Of a DNA stretch of 64,000 bases, positions 1-12,565 are shown in pieces (the stretch's first letter is position 1; each line of letters starts with the position of its first letter). The DNA is from Datisca glomerata (taxonomy: Eukaryota; Streptophyta; Magnoliopsida; Cucurbitales; Datiscaceae), in contig QANY01004038.1 in the NCBI GenBank assembly GCA_003255025.1, positions 739,420 through 803,419 on the forward strand, in the 5' to 3' direction. The notes beneath the pieces were generated by a model. That model ran no database searches. It was given only the letters and a program-made list of their open reading frames with translations, and was not told the origin of the DNA. A program made the position numbers and the translations under genes.

Positions 1-1110
1 GACTTAAGCCGGCAAGATGACGAAATCCGTTATCTAAGGAACATAGAAATTCCCACAAACATATTGGAGTCGAAGAAGCTTTAGCAATGAAGTTTCAGAT
101 ACTCATTAATAAAAGAAAATTACATAATAAATCTTTTTCAAGACCATACTTGAGATTCCTCATGCCTAATGAAGAAAAATACATCTTAGCGGAAATACAT
201 GAAGGAATCTGTTGGAATTACACTGGAGGGATATCTGAGGAATGAATATCGTTATTATCCAAGGATATAAGAGGAAGTACATAATCGAGGCAATACGTCA
301 AGAGCGTTTTGCCCTCATCACAAGGATGGCACCAAAATCTTTGGAACTTTGCTAAGCTCATGATCGTTCATGCATTGTAGATTATACATCATGGGGCCAC
401 TACCAACGACTCCACTAAGAAAGTCCTCCCCTCGATAGATTATTTCACCAAGTGGATTGAAGCGGAAGCTTTATCCAGAGTTCTTAAAATAAGAGGTGAA
501 AAGTCTTTTGTGGAAAAATATTACCTGCTGATATGAAGTTCTTAAGGTGCTAGCATCAGATATACAATTTACGAGAAGGAGAGTCAAGCGATTTTATGAA
601 GGGCTTTGAATCGAGAATTGGCGATTAATGCCTTATTATATGTAAGGGAATGACCAGGCATATAGGTCAAATAAGCACAATTAAGAAGTTTGAAAAAGTG
701 ACTGAAATCCACCAAGAGAAAATGGGTAGAAGAGTTATCTATAGTATTATGGGCCTATAGAACGAGTCCACAAGAACCAACAGGCAAAACACTATTAAGG
801 CTTGCATATGGAACAAAGGCCATCATACTAATAGAGTTTGATAGTGCAATTAGGAAGTCATCAATGCAGTCTTAAATTCTAAACTTATAAAGCTAAAAGG
901 CTACAATTAGAGGAGAAAGTGTTATTTCCAAAGAGTAGGAGATCTATAGCTGAACAAAATCTTCCAGGAAAACTAAGTTTGGGCTAAACTATGAAGGTTC
1001 CTACACAGTCAAAAGAGTCAGTGGAAATGTGCACTATTTCCTCTCAACGAAAAATGGCAAGGAGCTTACAATCCATGAAATGAACTTCCTCTTCTTCGAT
1101 TGTTATGTAT
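1..1110 (+). pseudogene. Ty3/gypsy (TAT-like) integrase remnant
   Basis: This is a decayed 3' end of a gypsy polyprotein that runs in from outside the window. Fragments readable in shifting frames include AEIHEG near 190 (start of the integrase zinc-binding part), IDYFTKWIEAEAL near 437-470 (integrase core) and KWVEELSIVLWAYRTSP near 722-772. A C-terminal stretch near 980-1100 reads GSYTVKRVSGN. Many stops and frameshifts break it, so it cannot make integrase. The same motifs in the same order occur at 46440-47400, so both are probably TAT-lineage elements. The lineage call is inference from that similarity. Confidence 0.75.
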
Positions 1111-1184
1111 GATTTACTTTTTGCACGTAAAGATTGTATTCCTTCATTTTTAAATGTTGAAAATGTGCTTATATTTTAAGCATG

Positions 1185-1815
1185 AATGTAAAAGGGCCAT
1201 GATTCTATAATAAACCTAAGTCATTGAAAGCATGCTATGCTACAATGGGCGAAGGTTTTCTAAAGTAAATGAGCCTGTAGTTCTACAACGAACTTAAGTC
1301 TTTGACAATAATAAACTGCCCTACAATGGACATGGGTTCTCTAAAGTAAAATGGGACATGATTCTATAATGAATCTAAGTCCTTGAAAGCAGAGTAACCT
1401 ACAACGGGCTAGGGTATTCTAAAGTAAACGGGACTATTCTTCTACATTAAACCTAAACCCATGAAAACATATTGTCCTATAATTGGCACGATTTTCTAAA
1501 CTAAATGAGGTCATGGTTCTACAATGAACAAAAGTCTTTAAGAACATATTGTCCTACAGTGGGAAGGGGTTCTCTCAAGTGAACAGGATTGTGGTTCTTC
1601 AATGAATATAAGTCCTTAAAAATAAATTGTTCTTCAATGAGACTAAGCTCTTAAAAGAAAACGAGAGTCATGGTTCTACAATGAACTAAGTGTTGACAAC
1701 AGATTGTCCTACAATGAGAATAAGTTCTTAGAAGTAAGTGGAGCCATGGTTCTACTGTGAACCTAAGTCATTGAGAACAATCTGTCCTACAATTGGTAGA
1801 GGCTCATTCGAGGGA
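1185..1815 (+). repeat. Degenerate tandem repeat array downstream of integrase
   Basis: About seven or eight diverged copies of a unit of roughly 85-90 bp follow the integrase remnant. Each carries variants of GGTTCTACAATGAACCTAAGT, then CCTTGAAAACA, then TGTCCTACAATGGG, then TTCTCTAAAGTAAA. There is no coding potential. A similar but different array follows the integrase of the second TAT element at 47575-47900, so this is probably part of the element's 3' untranslated region. Confidence 0.7.
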
Positions 1816-2340
1816 GTATTTTTTGCTGTGTTGTATAAAATAAAAATATGGTCTTGTTCCCTCTCTTGATAATAGTTGTTTCGGTTATACTTTTCTTTTA
1901 CTGATTAATAATAATTTTAATGCTCTTGCATTGGCTTATTCCTAAAACTGAATTTGAGTGATTGAACATGTTGTATAATCTAGGGCTACCTCATTACATA
2001 ATCTATGAGCTGCCTTGTTACATATTCTAGGGATTGAACATGTTGTATAGAATAAAAAATATGATATTTTTCTCCCTTCTAATGATGGGTGTTTCAGTTT
2101 TGAGAAAAATCATATTAATTAGGGGAGTGCAATTAAACTGCTTGAGAAAAATGTCATTTCCTTATTTAGAGTCATACTCTAAATAATATTGTTAAATCAT
2201 TATACACATTCTTTCAACTATTACGGTAGAGTACAAAAACACTTACATGATTTGTCCATAAGGACTATATATATTCTTAGTTTGTGATGTTTCCTAAGTT
2301 AAAAGTAAAATATAGGCTTAGCAAAATATAGAAACAAGAA
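1816..2340. other. Non-coding stretch with a short direct repeat pair
   Basis: No gene is seen. A diverged direct repeat of about 60 bp occurs at about 1832-1890 and again at about 2039-2100, both starting TGTTGTAT(A)AATAAAA. It may belong to the LTR or 3' untranslated region of the gypsy remnant, but no LTR boundary could be set. Confidence 0.4.
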
Positions 2341-2351
2341 AGAGAACAAAA

Positions 2352-2711
2352 TTGCTTCTTAATACATGTAACTTAATTATGGGTGAGTTTAGGCTAAAGG
2401 GTGTAGTATTAGTTTTGATTGTTCTGTTTATTTTGAGATTTGCAATAAATAAGAGTTGGAATACAAAATCAAGATTTAGTAAGGCATATCAATATGGATT
2501 AAATAAGTTTCTGAACTTTACCTTTGAGAGAGGATCAGGTGATGGATATATGCGTTCATTAGGACTCGAGAAAACTCCAACTACAATATTCTATTGTTAC
2601 CGTGGGGAATTGTTCACTCAAGATTCTTCTTATTTATCAGCTGAGTTAGAATCCCAACGTACACGAGTAGTTGAGTTGGAGGCTCAATGCACACAGGTGC
2701 CTCAATTGTAG
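2352..2711 (+). pseudogene. Possible CACTA ORF1 C-terminal fragment
   Basis: A 119-codon open frame with no clear family match. Residues about 15-33 are hydrophobic. The last 30 residues (AELESQRTRVVELEAQC) form a short coiled-coil heptad pattern that continues past the stop in a decayed form. Such a coiled-coil tail is common at the end of plant CACTA (En/Spm) ORF1 proteins, and a CACTA-like terminus lies 600 bp downstream, which is the main reason for the call. It could also be a chance ORF. Confidence 0.35.
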
Positions 2712-3029
2712 GCTTAATGTTCAGAGATGTGTTCTCAGCTAACCTTATTTATGAAGTTTATGCAAGTCTCTCATAAAGACTAGGGTAGGTTTTATGTATT
2801 GAGTTTTATTTAATACTTATAAAATACTTTGTTATTATGAATTTTCACACTTTGAATTCATTAGATAATTTGTATTGATAATCTATTTTTATACTTGAAT
2901 TCATTAGATATTTTGTATCAGTAATTTATGTAGAATAATATTGCTATGACTGTTGTGGAGATATATAAGATGTTAAACTTGATATATATGTAGGAGTTTT
3001 GGGAAAATGTGGAAATGAAAAGTAGAAGA

Positions 3030-3317
3030 CTAAAGCAGTGCTTTTCACGACGGTCTTAGAATCGTCGTGAAAACACAAAAAGAGACTAAATCACGATAAT
3101 TCATAAACCGTCAAGGAAAGCATGGCAACAAGCGTGACAGTTCATAAATCTTGGCCGTAGATTTATCTTTCGCGACGGTTGTCAAAACCGTTGGCAATGC
3201 AACTCCGGCGGCAGCGATCTCGATGGTTTACAAATTGTCACCATAGCATTTGCGACAGTTAAAAACCGTCATTATAAACTATAAAAACCATCGTCGTAGT
3301 CAACTTTCCTTGGAGTG
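3030..3317 (+). mobile_element. 3' end of a CACTA (En/Spm) element
   Basis: Short inverted motifs of the type CACGACGGT / ATCGTCGTG, GCGACGGTT / AACCGT and GCGACAGTT / AACCGTC are packed between 3045 and 3290, as in CACTA subterminal regions. The block ends at TTTCCTTGGAGTG (3305-3317), two mismatches from TTTTCTTGTAGTG, the inverted form of a common CACTA terminus (CACTACAAGAAAA). The other end was not found, so the element is partial or lies largely outside the recognisable sequence. Confidence 0.55.
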
Positions 3318-3381
3318 GCAACGTCCCTTGCACGTTTGAATTGGATGCTATTGTTCTATATTTCACATCAGCGGCTTGTAG

Positions 3382-3549
3382 ATGCTGAATGCACTAAGGG
3401 CAAATGCACATGGATTAACATACTAGTCGTTTGCACAAGCAAAGTTTAACAACCAACCCATTGAAGATGGATGGATTGCTTATGTGGACAGAATGATAAA
3501 AGGCAAAACTCACCCGTCAGATGAAGATCAGTGGATGAGATTGGATTAA
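3382..3549 (+). pseudogene. Unidentified gene fragment
   Basis: A 55-codon stretch starting ATG has codon use and composition like real protein (EDGWIAYVDRMI, HPSDEDQWMRLD), with one internal stop (at codon 18) before the terminal stop. I do not recognise the family. It sits just outside the CACTA terminus and may be a captured or broken exon. Confidence 0.3.
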
Positions 3550-5470
3550 GGAGAAAGATTCAAAGAAATGGTATTATGGTCAACAATCACAATTGCAAGT
3601 CATCTCTTATCCCTTATCCCTTATTCTTACATGTTCTCGATTTTAGCCTATAGAGGCTCATGTAACTCGAAAAATACAAGTGAATACAAGAAACCACATT
3701 CTTTAATCATCTCCCATTAACATTGTGATGCTTATACCGTACGTAAATTTTCTTTACAGTATACTCGAGTGCAAACAGTTACATCATATTTTTCTAATAT
3801 GATTTTTCGAAAAGCATAAAAACATTTTAACCAAAACGACTATATTTTTCAGAAACACCATCTATTTGACATTGACCTAAGGCCAAGAAATCCAATATCT
3901 CTTACCAAAAGGACAAAAATCAACCGACTTCAACAACAAATGCCCCACCCTCATCAATGATCATCATATCAGTCGTGGCTTAAGCCCTCTCTCCTTCATG
4001 TCTCTTCATATTATAAATTTAAATCACATTTCAATTCCAATATATTATAGAGAAGAAAATAAAGAATAAAATCAAGATTATTTTGTCCCCCTCCTCATTC
4101 AGATATTTACCCTCCTATTTATTTATTTTAATTAAGATGTCATGTTTTTTACATTTCATCTTATGTATACATATCTCATACATCGCTAAAAACGATGTGA
4201 GATTCAAGCAATCTGTTTTCTGATTTCTTAGATTTAAAGTATAACCTCGGGATTAAGTATAATCTTCCATTGCCATTCGTATTCTATTTGCATGGTGGGC
4301 ATTCTCTGTAGAAAAGTCATTCGTGATATTCACATATAGTGCGTCTAGGGACCTCCATTATCTCACTGCATGTGTCCGTTTACTCGTCTATACCTTCTGA
4401 TATCATGTACTATTATAAACCTAACAAACATCATATGTATCGCATAATTATAACACAATTTTTAATGTCGTTGACAACAACATAATAATTTCTATTGTGC
4501 ATGCTTAATCGCATCTGTTTTATTTTCTTTTTTCTTTTTTTGCCAAAAGTGAGTTAATTGAAATCCATGATTTGATTGTACTAATTGATAATTTAGTTCA
4601 TTAAACTTTCACGCGAACACGATAACAATCAAGTCTCCCCTACCAATTTGAATGAAAGTCAATTGATAAAATTGACTAATACTAAAATTGTAATTAATAA
4701 ACCAATGGGCTTCGCACAATAGAAGGTAGGTCGGCCCTAATACAACCATCCGATCAAATCTAAACAGTCGAACGATAAAAGCAAAAATAAAAAGAGAAAA
4801 TGTTTTTCCTTCATCTTGTTTTTTCTTTTTTCTTTTTTACTTTTTCTAGTTTGATCTAATGTCAACGTTCTAGACTAACTGAACAGATCATATGAGTTGA
4901 ATTGTCTCGGCTGTTATCAAATCCTTCAAGTAATTATTTATAAATAATTCAAGCCGTCTCTATTATTATCCAACTGAATCCTTCAAGTACTCTCTCACAT
5001 CAACCTCAGCTTTGCCAGAATTTTTCTACCAGATCTTGCTTTGTGCACAAAATTGTTCTTCGATAAATCTGAAAAAATTTAAACAACCAATTCAGAATAG
5101 GAAACCCGGACTGAAATAAATTAGAATGAGAAAATTCATGAAGAAAACAAATTGTTGTCCATCTCATACTCCTCTGAAAAGCATCAGAACAAAAATAAAT
5201 CAGACAAAAAATAAACAAAAATGAAGAGGAAAGTGAAACATTGAATCAGTGTTACCAGAAATCGTTGGTAACAGTGCGAACTGCGTTCCAATTCCATCGT
5301 TCCCAATCGGAGAACGTTTACGATATGAAACTATAAAAGCACAATTCCAGTCGTTCCTTTCGACAGCTTATCAGTTTGCCGACGTCTACTTCTCTAGCAA
5401 GATTGGGAATCTCGGACGTTCTCGTCGGTAGTCTGTACCCATTGGATATGCTAGAAATAAAGGACAAAGA
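3550..5470. other. Intergenic, no gene recognised
   Basis: AT-rich sequence with only short shadow ORFs. The stretch 5230-5430 is richer in G+C and could be a 5' untranslated exon of an unrecognised minus-strand transcript: read on the minus strand it ends in GATTTCTG followed by GTAACA, a plausible donor. No protein is supported. ATCCTTCAAGTA occurs twice (near 4921 and 4979). Confidence 0.35.
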
Positions 5471-5478
5471 GGAAAACT

Positions 5479-5479
<1 letters not shown>

Positions 5480-5529
<50 letters not shown>
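5480..5529. repeat. (GA)n microsatellite
   Basis: An uninterrupted GA run of about 50 bp, followed by purine-rich sequence to about 5720. Such tracts are common near plant promoters and 5' untranslated regions. Confidence 0.95.
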
Positions 5530-5530
<1 letters not shown>

Positions 5531-5531
<1 letters not shown>

Positions 5532-7110
5532 CGGCTGAGAAGAAGGGGGCAATGATTAAGGTTTTCTGTTTTGGTGAGGATGAATTTTGGTTTATGTGAG
5601 GGTAATTTGTTTGAGTTAGAGTGTGAGAAAGAGCGGGGGAAGGGGAAGGGGGTTTGAGAGATGAAGTTGAGAGTGAGCGGGACGTTGAATGACAGAGAGA
5701 GGAAAGGAAGGGGGAGTAGGTGAGATATTTGTGAGAAAAATAAAATAGTCTTAAAATATTTTTAAATAAATTCTTATAAAATTGCTTTTAAATTAATAAA
5801 TAGTAGGTATTTTACATGGATAAGAAGGTAAACTTACAAATTTATTGCAATTTTATCTTAAAATGTTTTTATATCAAAACACCGTAGTCTTGTATTCATA
5901 TTAATCTAGTACAAGATTTTTATGTATTACTAAATGTAATAATAAGGTATTCTCACTAATTATATATCTGTTAATCACATTTCTACCGATAATTTTAAAA
6001 AATTTGAATCAAACGAGTGTTAAATAATAATAGCGTAGATCATTTCAAAAAACCTGAACATTTCAAATAGAGAGTGCAAATGATTGATCATTTTGTGCCA
6101 CATACAACAAAATTCAAGATTATTGCCCCAAATATCCAAACTCACTTTAGTTCAAGATTATTGGCTCAAATATCCAAACTCACTTTACTTCAGGAATATA
6201 TATTTAAGAACCCGGAGCCCTTTGGTTGGAGGGTATTTGAGAGTGAGAATGGTAGTGTGATGACCTTTCTACGTTTGTTAAAAAGAATTTTGGTTTTTAT
6301 TTCTTAGGGCATTTAATTTATAAGAGAGTAAAACGTCTTCAAATTCCTGACATGTAAACCTTCGACACAGCCGTACTCTAATTATGTGGAAATTACTGTC
6401 CTCTGCTTACCCCCTCTGACTTGAACTTCCATTCTTTAGTGCCATCCAAGTCCTTTTTTATGGCGTTTTCCATGTTTCAGACAACTTAGCAGCTGGTGGG
6501 CTCGCTACGAATCTTGGTTGTAATGGTAATTCCCAATTTTATTTTTTGTTCTAATTTATATTCCTCAATCAAATGACAAAAATGATAATTAGGATGTGGG
6601 TTTTGCTTTCTAATTGCTTGTCTTATTCAATCTGTCTGGTTTTAGCTCTTAGATTTATGGTGCGCAATGCAGTACTGTTGTTAGGTTCGTCATTTTGAAT
6701 TATTTTTTTGTAATAACTCTGTTTTTTATGAATACCCAGTTGATTTGTCTCAATTTGCTTTTACTTTGGTACAATTAGGGTGATAAATATTGTTAATTAG
6801 TCTATTTTTGTTCTGTCAAGGGCTGATCTTTGATGCTGACAAAAAAAAGGAAAAAGAAAATGTTATAGTGGATTTTAGGACTGTCGATTTGTTATGGTGA
6901 AAATGATATATATTCTTCTTTTTTATGGAGCTCGGTTTCAGTTATGTCCTATTTCTCCATAATAAATTCTTCTTTGAATCAGAAAAATTGTGGCTGACGC
7001 ACAGTGAGGACCATTTGACATTCTTTTTTCAAATTTTTGAACAAGTTGAAGTTGTGGATGTCTATTGGATATGTCCATACTTTTTCTGTCCTTTCTATCT
7101 GGTCCTAATA
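5531..7110. other. Intergenic region upstream of the phosphatase gene
   Basis: No gene recognised. It is AT-rich with T tracts. A direct repeat of about 38 bp (TTCAAGATTATTG...AATATCCAAACTCACTTTA) occurs at about 6112 and 6151. It probably contains upstream regulatory DNA for the gene starting at 7323. Confidence 0.4.
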
Positions 7111-7121
7111 TGATTTTTCCT

Positions 7122-7128
7122 TATAAAA
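7122..7128 (+). promoter_or_regulatory. Putative TATA box of the phosphatase gene
   Basis: TATAAAA lies about 200 bp upstream of the start codon at 7323. A transcription start about 30 bp downstream would give a 5' leader of about 170 bases rich in GAGAGA and pyrimidine tracts. Position and motif fit a plant promoter; this is inference. Confidence 0.45.
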
Positions 7129-7322
7129 GGCATAAAAAAGGCCTAACCCCCCTATACCTGGCCTTGTAATAGTCTTGACTCTTGTAATAGAGAGAGAAGA
7201 AACCAGACTTCTTATTCAAGTATTTGATCTCCCAGAAAATTGGCAATTTAAGTCTGACGGCTAGCTGCTTCAGTTCTGACTTCTGAGATAGTATTGAGTG
7301 ATTGAGTGATTCTCCGTAAGCA

Positions 7323-10300
7323 ATGAGAACGAGGAGAGGAAAGCGCTCTGAGGTATTTTGTAATGCAAACGTGCTTTGGTTTACGAAACTTTGTTCATCA
7401 TTACGTGTTTCTTGTTCATCTTATTTGGTGTATAATGATTCATTTCAGGCCTTTTGGCCTTCCATTGTGATGAAGAAGTGGTTGAATATTAAGCCTAAGG
7501 GGTATGATTTTAGCGAGGATGAAGTCGACACCGAAACTGAAAGTGAAGATGATGGTACATCTTGGCTTTTTATAATTATCAATTGTTTCTTGAATGTTTT
7601 GTGGTTGATCGTGTATTTCGCTATTTCCTAGCAGCTTGCTCGATTAAGGATGGAAGAATGCACACTGATGTAGATAATGACCATTTAAATCAGGCGAACC
7701 AATCTACATGCTCAAGCCATGTTTCAGGCAATTCCTCCGTAACAGTATCATTTAGTTCGTTGGCTGAAATCTGCTTTCGTTGTTCCTATTTTAGTTAATG
7801 AAATTTGTATCTGTTTGAGCAGTTTGGCTTCTATTATTCAAATGCTCTTAAAAGAACTCCTCTTGGAATTTTAATCTTTTTGCATAGAATTGAAATTTTC
7901 ATTGTTGGCTGGAGAATGGGTGGCTAAGAGTTTCTCGGGTATGAAGTTTCTTTGTGATGATGTGATGTCAATAGAAGTATCTTCTAGTGATTTTAGGTTC
8001 CTCTTATTGGTTATTTGGAAATATGAGATATTGTTGCAACTTCGGGACTTTTAGTCATTGATATCCTGGATTCTGAGATCAATTTCATCTTCTTTATTCG
8101 TTTCGTAACAGCTAATAAGTTGGTTCCTACATATATTGGAACAGATACACCACGTATGAGCTACCGGTTGAGACACAGAAGAGGAAAATCAGAAACTCTG
8201 CGCGTTCAGTACATAAACACAAAGGATCTGAGGTTTGGATGTAAACTACTTATTATCTTTTGCATTTAATTTTAGGTGACGAAATTATAGTTCTTACCAA
8301 TACGTCGGGATCCTGGTTGTCTCTAGGGTAACTATAGGCACTTGGAATGTTGCTGGAAGAGTCCCAGATGAAGACCTTGAGTTAGACGAATGGCTTTCTA
8401 CAGAAGACCTGGCAGATATTTACATTATTGGGTGAGCGAATCTTATTTTTCCATTTTTGTTTGGTTGATAAGTGTAAAATGTATTGAAAAAACCCCGAGA
8501 AAACGTAAATACGACCTAAAACCTATTGTGCTAGCTGTAAAGCCTCAATACTCCTCTCCGTAACACCTAGATGTTAAGGATTGGTTGGGCTAAGCTTTTC
8601 AACTAAACCCAGTTGATTTCAGAATCAGAACTGGGGAATAAACAACCAAGCCATTCTCTTAAACAGTTTCTAAACAAGGTTATTCGAAGATCTCACTGTA
8701 AAGTTTTCTTTTTGTTCCTTCATATGATTTCAATTCCATGATCACTTACTTGACGGATCCTCGAACGGATTGCTAAATCTGCACCTTTCTGGTTGTGTTT
8801 GCTATTTTTAGCATATACACGAGCAATGACTGCAAATGTTGCCTTCTATTTTTATCTATGTGAGGTGATCTTATGTTTGAGTAAATACTTGTTTTATGAG
8901 TCATCTATAATCGTGACATTAGCCTCTTTTAGCTTACGGTAGCTAATTTCACCAATGACTTCTACAAGATTTTCTATTCCAAACATAGAAGTGTGAGCAT
9001 TTTCCTTATTTAACTTACAGGCATTCTTAGTCCTTAGAATGATTGAATTACTACATCATATATTAACAGTTGTACCGTATTCTTTTAGTTTCCAAGAGAT
9101 AGTCCCTTTGAATGCTGGTAACGTACTGGGAGCAGAGGATAACAGGCCGATTCCAAAATGGGAATCAATCATTCGAAAAACTCTAAACAAGTCTTCAGAA
9201 CCTGACAACAAACTCAAGAGCTTTAGTGCCCCACCTTCTCCTGTTTTAAGGACTTCTTCTGTATCCGATGCACTAGCTGATGACATCAACGAGAACAAGC
9301 TAAAGGATTTTGTTGTGGACGACGATTTGGATGAAGTAATTAGTGGCGGAAGAAATTTGCGGCTGAAAAGAATATACGGTATTGATTGTGATAGTAGATT
9401 AGACTGGCCTGAACAGTCATTAGATGCTGTCCCGCTCCGACAAGTTGTTTCTTCCAATTCAAAGCTACGGAGAGTATGGAGCAGTTCTGCACGAATCGGA
9501 TTCAATTATTCAGACAATCCTCTAATTTCCAGTCCTCAAAATTTTGCATTAGATCTTACTGGGTTGAAGAGATATCATAGTTCTGGAAATCTTCGGTCTG
9601 TGTTAGTTGAGCAACAGGTGAGACCAGAAAAACTTGAAGCTCTCTCTGATGTATCTGATGGCCTTTCTGAAGAGGAAGATGATACATTCTGTGAAGAACC
9701 ATTGGAGATGCATAATGGAGTTACCAAAGATGGTGTGAAGTCACGTCCGAGATATGTACGAATTGTCAGTAAGCAGATGGTAGGGATATATGTGTCGGTT
9801 TGGGTGCGTAAGAGGTTGAGAAGACATGTTAATAATTTGGAAGTTTCTCCGGTTGGGGTTGGTCTAATGGGATACATGGGAAACAAGGTAATCACAGACG
9901 ACCACTCTTCCCCTGAGTTACTGAGGAATGAAAAGAAATTAAATTTCATTATTTTAGAATGATATATTGCGATGATATGATTTATGAGTTATGGATTATC
10001 TATGCAGGGATCTGTTTCTGTTAGTATGTCTCTTTTCCAGTCACGGTTGTGCTTCGTATGTTCTCATCTGACCTCTGGTCAGAAAGATGGGGCGGAACAG
10101 AAGCGTAATGCAGACGTATATGAAATAATACGGCGCACCCGTTTTTCGTCACAGTTTGATACGGATCAACCTCAGACAATTCCATCTCATGAGTAAGCAT
10201 TATTCTAATATTGGATCCACTTGATTACATATTTCTTATATGCTGTAAAGCATACTCTATACTGTGATTCATCTAGGAAAGCAAGTTAAAGTATTTCAGA

Positions 10301-12029
10301 GAGATCTGCAGAAAGATTTCATGTAGCTGTATTTAATAGTTTTATTTCACTATTCATAATATTAAGTGATTGTTTTTAGTTTTTCTGTTTTTAAACGTGT
10401 ATTAAATTTTGATGATAATGTTCTTATAAACCTAGAGAGAAACTGTTAATATAACTGATTTTAAAAGCTGTTTTTAAACAAGTTTCACAAAATTTATGAT
10501 AAGACACTTCTTGAATACTCCTAAGAAACATGTTTTCAAAACTTAATTAATATATTTGGAGAACAATATTGTTTCCGTTGTTTTCACTTTTTTTTTAAAC
10601 ACTCGTTTATTTGCCAAAAAATAAACGAGTGTTTGCAGATCATGAACCTGACGTTTATTTGCCAAAAAAAATTAAATAGGAATTAAATGTGCTACGATAT
10701 GAGGCTGCAATGACTTGATTTCTATATGAATAGCCAAAAGTTCTGATGTTCTCAATGTGTCATCTTAGCTAGATTTTATTTTATTTTTCGAGAACTGTCC
10801 CTTTCTGCGCGATATGTCGTTTAGCTTTCTTATTCTTCTGTCCATTAAATCTGCTATGGAACATGAATTGTAATTGGTTTCTTCTGTAAAACAGCAAGAT
10901 ATTCTGGTTTGGGGATCTTAATTATCGTCTTAATATGTTGGACTCAGAGGTAAGGAAGCTCGTTGCTCTGAAACGGTGGGATGAACTCATAAACTCCGAT
11001 CAGGTGAGACAACAAGTCTCATTTTCATTGATGGTTTTGTTGACAAAAGTATCAATCCTCCGACTTCATCTTATTTCCTTACGGAAAAAATGACTCTTCC
11101 TCGAGGAAAAAAATAATAATGGGATCACGTGTTTTGGCAGCTTAGCAGAGAGCTTCACAGTGGGCGCGTGTTCGAGGGATGGAGAGAAGGAACCATAGAA
11201 TTCCCACCCACGTACAAGTATGAAATCAACTCCGACCAATATGTTGGTGAAAAGCCGAGAGAAGGAGAGAAGAGGAGATCTCCGGCATGGTGAGTCAGCT
11301 CTTTCTGTATGAATATATAGGACGGAATAGATAGCATAGGATGAGAGATTAGTTTGTTAGCATCTTCTACCTCTGGCTATGACTATATTACATAAGTAAT
11401 TGGTATTAGATTTATGTTATGAAGTACATGATCATGAAATATATTACACCCCTAAAGTATGTGTTTATTGATTTCCATAGTTCTAGTTGTCAAATTGATC
11501 TGTAAATTTACAAATCATTGGCAAATAACACGTTTCATCAATGTCTCCTAAATGCTCTCTCTGCATGACTTGCACATGGATGACAAATGTTGTTAATTGA
11601 TATAAATGAAACTTTCAGGTACCAAATTGATATAAATGAAACTTTTAAGTACTAAAATGACAACGAATACAAATTATAGGTGATTAAAAATGCAATTTAT
11701 TTTCTAATTATGTGTATGGTATGCATTTATCATATCACGTAAGAACATCAGAACAAGTCTATGTAAACTGAACAACTAACGTCTTCGATCTCATTGCCGA
11801 CGAAAAACCGTGCAGGTGCGACCGTATCCTATGGCTAGGAAAGGGTATGAAGCAGCTTTGTTACAAACGTGCAGAATTACAGCTCTCGGATCATCGGCCT
11901 GTTAGTTCAATATTCTTGGTTGAAGTTGAAGTCTTGGATCAAAGAAAGCTTAAGAGAGCTCTTAATGTATCAACTGCAGTAGTACATCCTCAGATTTTCG
12001 TCGATGAGAATGACGAATTTGATTTTTGA
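7323..12029 (+). CDS. IP5P2: Type I inositol polyphosphate 5-phosphatase (IP5P1/IP5P2-like)
   Basis: Removes the 5-phosphate from soluble inositol phosphates such as Ins(1,4,5)P3, ending calcium-linked signalling (family knowledge). Exons: 7323-7352, 7449-7554, 7635-7738, 8120-8232, 8327-8431, 9089-9887, 10008-10192, 10895-11003, 11141-11289, 11816-12029. All junctions are GT-AG, and the lengths sum to 1914 bases, giving 637 residues in one frame. The N-terminus has the plant signature FWPSIVMKKWLNIKPK (about 12-27) and an acidic stretch. The catalytic fold starts at TWNVAGR (123-129), with FQEIVPLNAGNVLG next. Motif 1 is FWFGDLNYR (484-492), motif 2 PAWCDRILW (565-573), and the late DH pair is at 592-593. 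The large exon 6 holds a low-complexity insertion typical of plant type I enzymes. Length matches Arabidopsis IP5P2 (about 646). The exon 3/4 junction is the least certain; no lesion is seen. Confidence 0.93.
10597..10634. repeat. Perfect 15-bp hairpin in phosphatase intron 7
   Basis: AAACACTCGTTTATT (10597-10611) and its exact reverse complement (10620-10634) flank an 8-base loop. The segment TTTATTTGCCAAAAAA recurs directly just downstream (about 10653-10668). Possibly a remnant of a small foldback insertion. Confidence 0.85.
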
Positions 12030-12250
12030 CAGACACGTAAACCATACTGTGAATTTTGTCTAATTGAAAAGTATAGTTTGATTTTTTGTTTCAAGTTATT
12101 TGGTATGTTACAACCATTAGTCTCTTTTGTTCAAGGACTCCTCTAATTATATTTCTTTGAATCTTTAAATAAACTAGGAATTTATCATTTTTGGGATACG
12201 AAGAATTGTTATATTTCAACAATTTTCTTTGTTTTTTTCTAAAGCATCTG
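12030..12250 (+). other. 3' flank of the phosphatase gene
   Basis: AT-rich sequence after the stop codon, with AATAAA-like signals (TTAAATAAAC near 12165). It is convergent with the minus-strand snoRNA transcript, whose own AATAAA reads on the minus strand near 12256 and 12270. No coding sequence. Confidence 0.5.
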
Positions 12251-12329
12251 GCTTTTTATTGCAACAAATAAAAGACTCGACAAAACAAATATAGACCATA
12301 AATGAAAAAGAAACAAAATGTTAACAAAA

Positions 12330-12416
12330 GGGCATCAGTTCTCCAAGGTGATTTTGGCATCACAAAAATTCAGCCGCAAATTACCCATTTGTTACTATAA
12401 GATTCATCACCTGCCC
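12330..12416 (-). ncRNA. Box C/D snoRNA, U16-like (18S rRNA guide)
   Basis: On the minus strand this 87-base RNA has a terminal stem GGGCA / TGCCC (12412-12416 with 12330-12334), box C GTGATGA (12404-12410), D' CTGA (12370-12373), C' GTGATGC (12357-12363) and D CTGA (12335-12338). The guide next to D' pairs over 13 bases with CGCAAATTACCCA of 18S rRNA. The fifth base from D' points to the first A of CGCAAA, the site made 2'-O-methyl by U16 (SNORD16) in human. The guide next to D is complementary to TTCTCCAAGGTGA, resembling a conserved 25S segment (from memory, less sure). Third RNA of a three-snoRNA transcript. Confidence 0.88.
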
Positions 12417-12565
12417 AGCTCTGAAATTTCAAACTTTGAAACTTCAACATAAAAACTACAGGGAAATTCACTAAAACAATCACACCCAAGAAAAATACGA
12501 AAATTAAACAACCCAGAAAACTAAAACCTTCAATTGAAAAAAATCAACCTTTAATTATGAATAGC

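Noticed and set aside
9056..9949. Minus-strand ORFs of 149 and 124 codons opposite the phosphatase
   Set aside because: Shadows of the large coding exon 6 of the phosphatase on the plus strand, which has clear family motifs.
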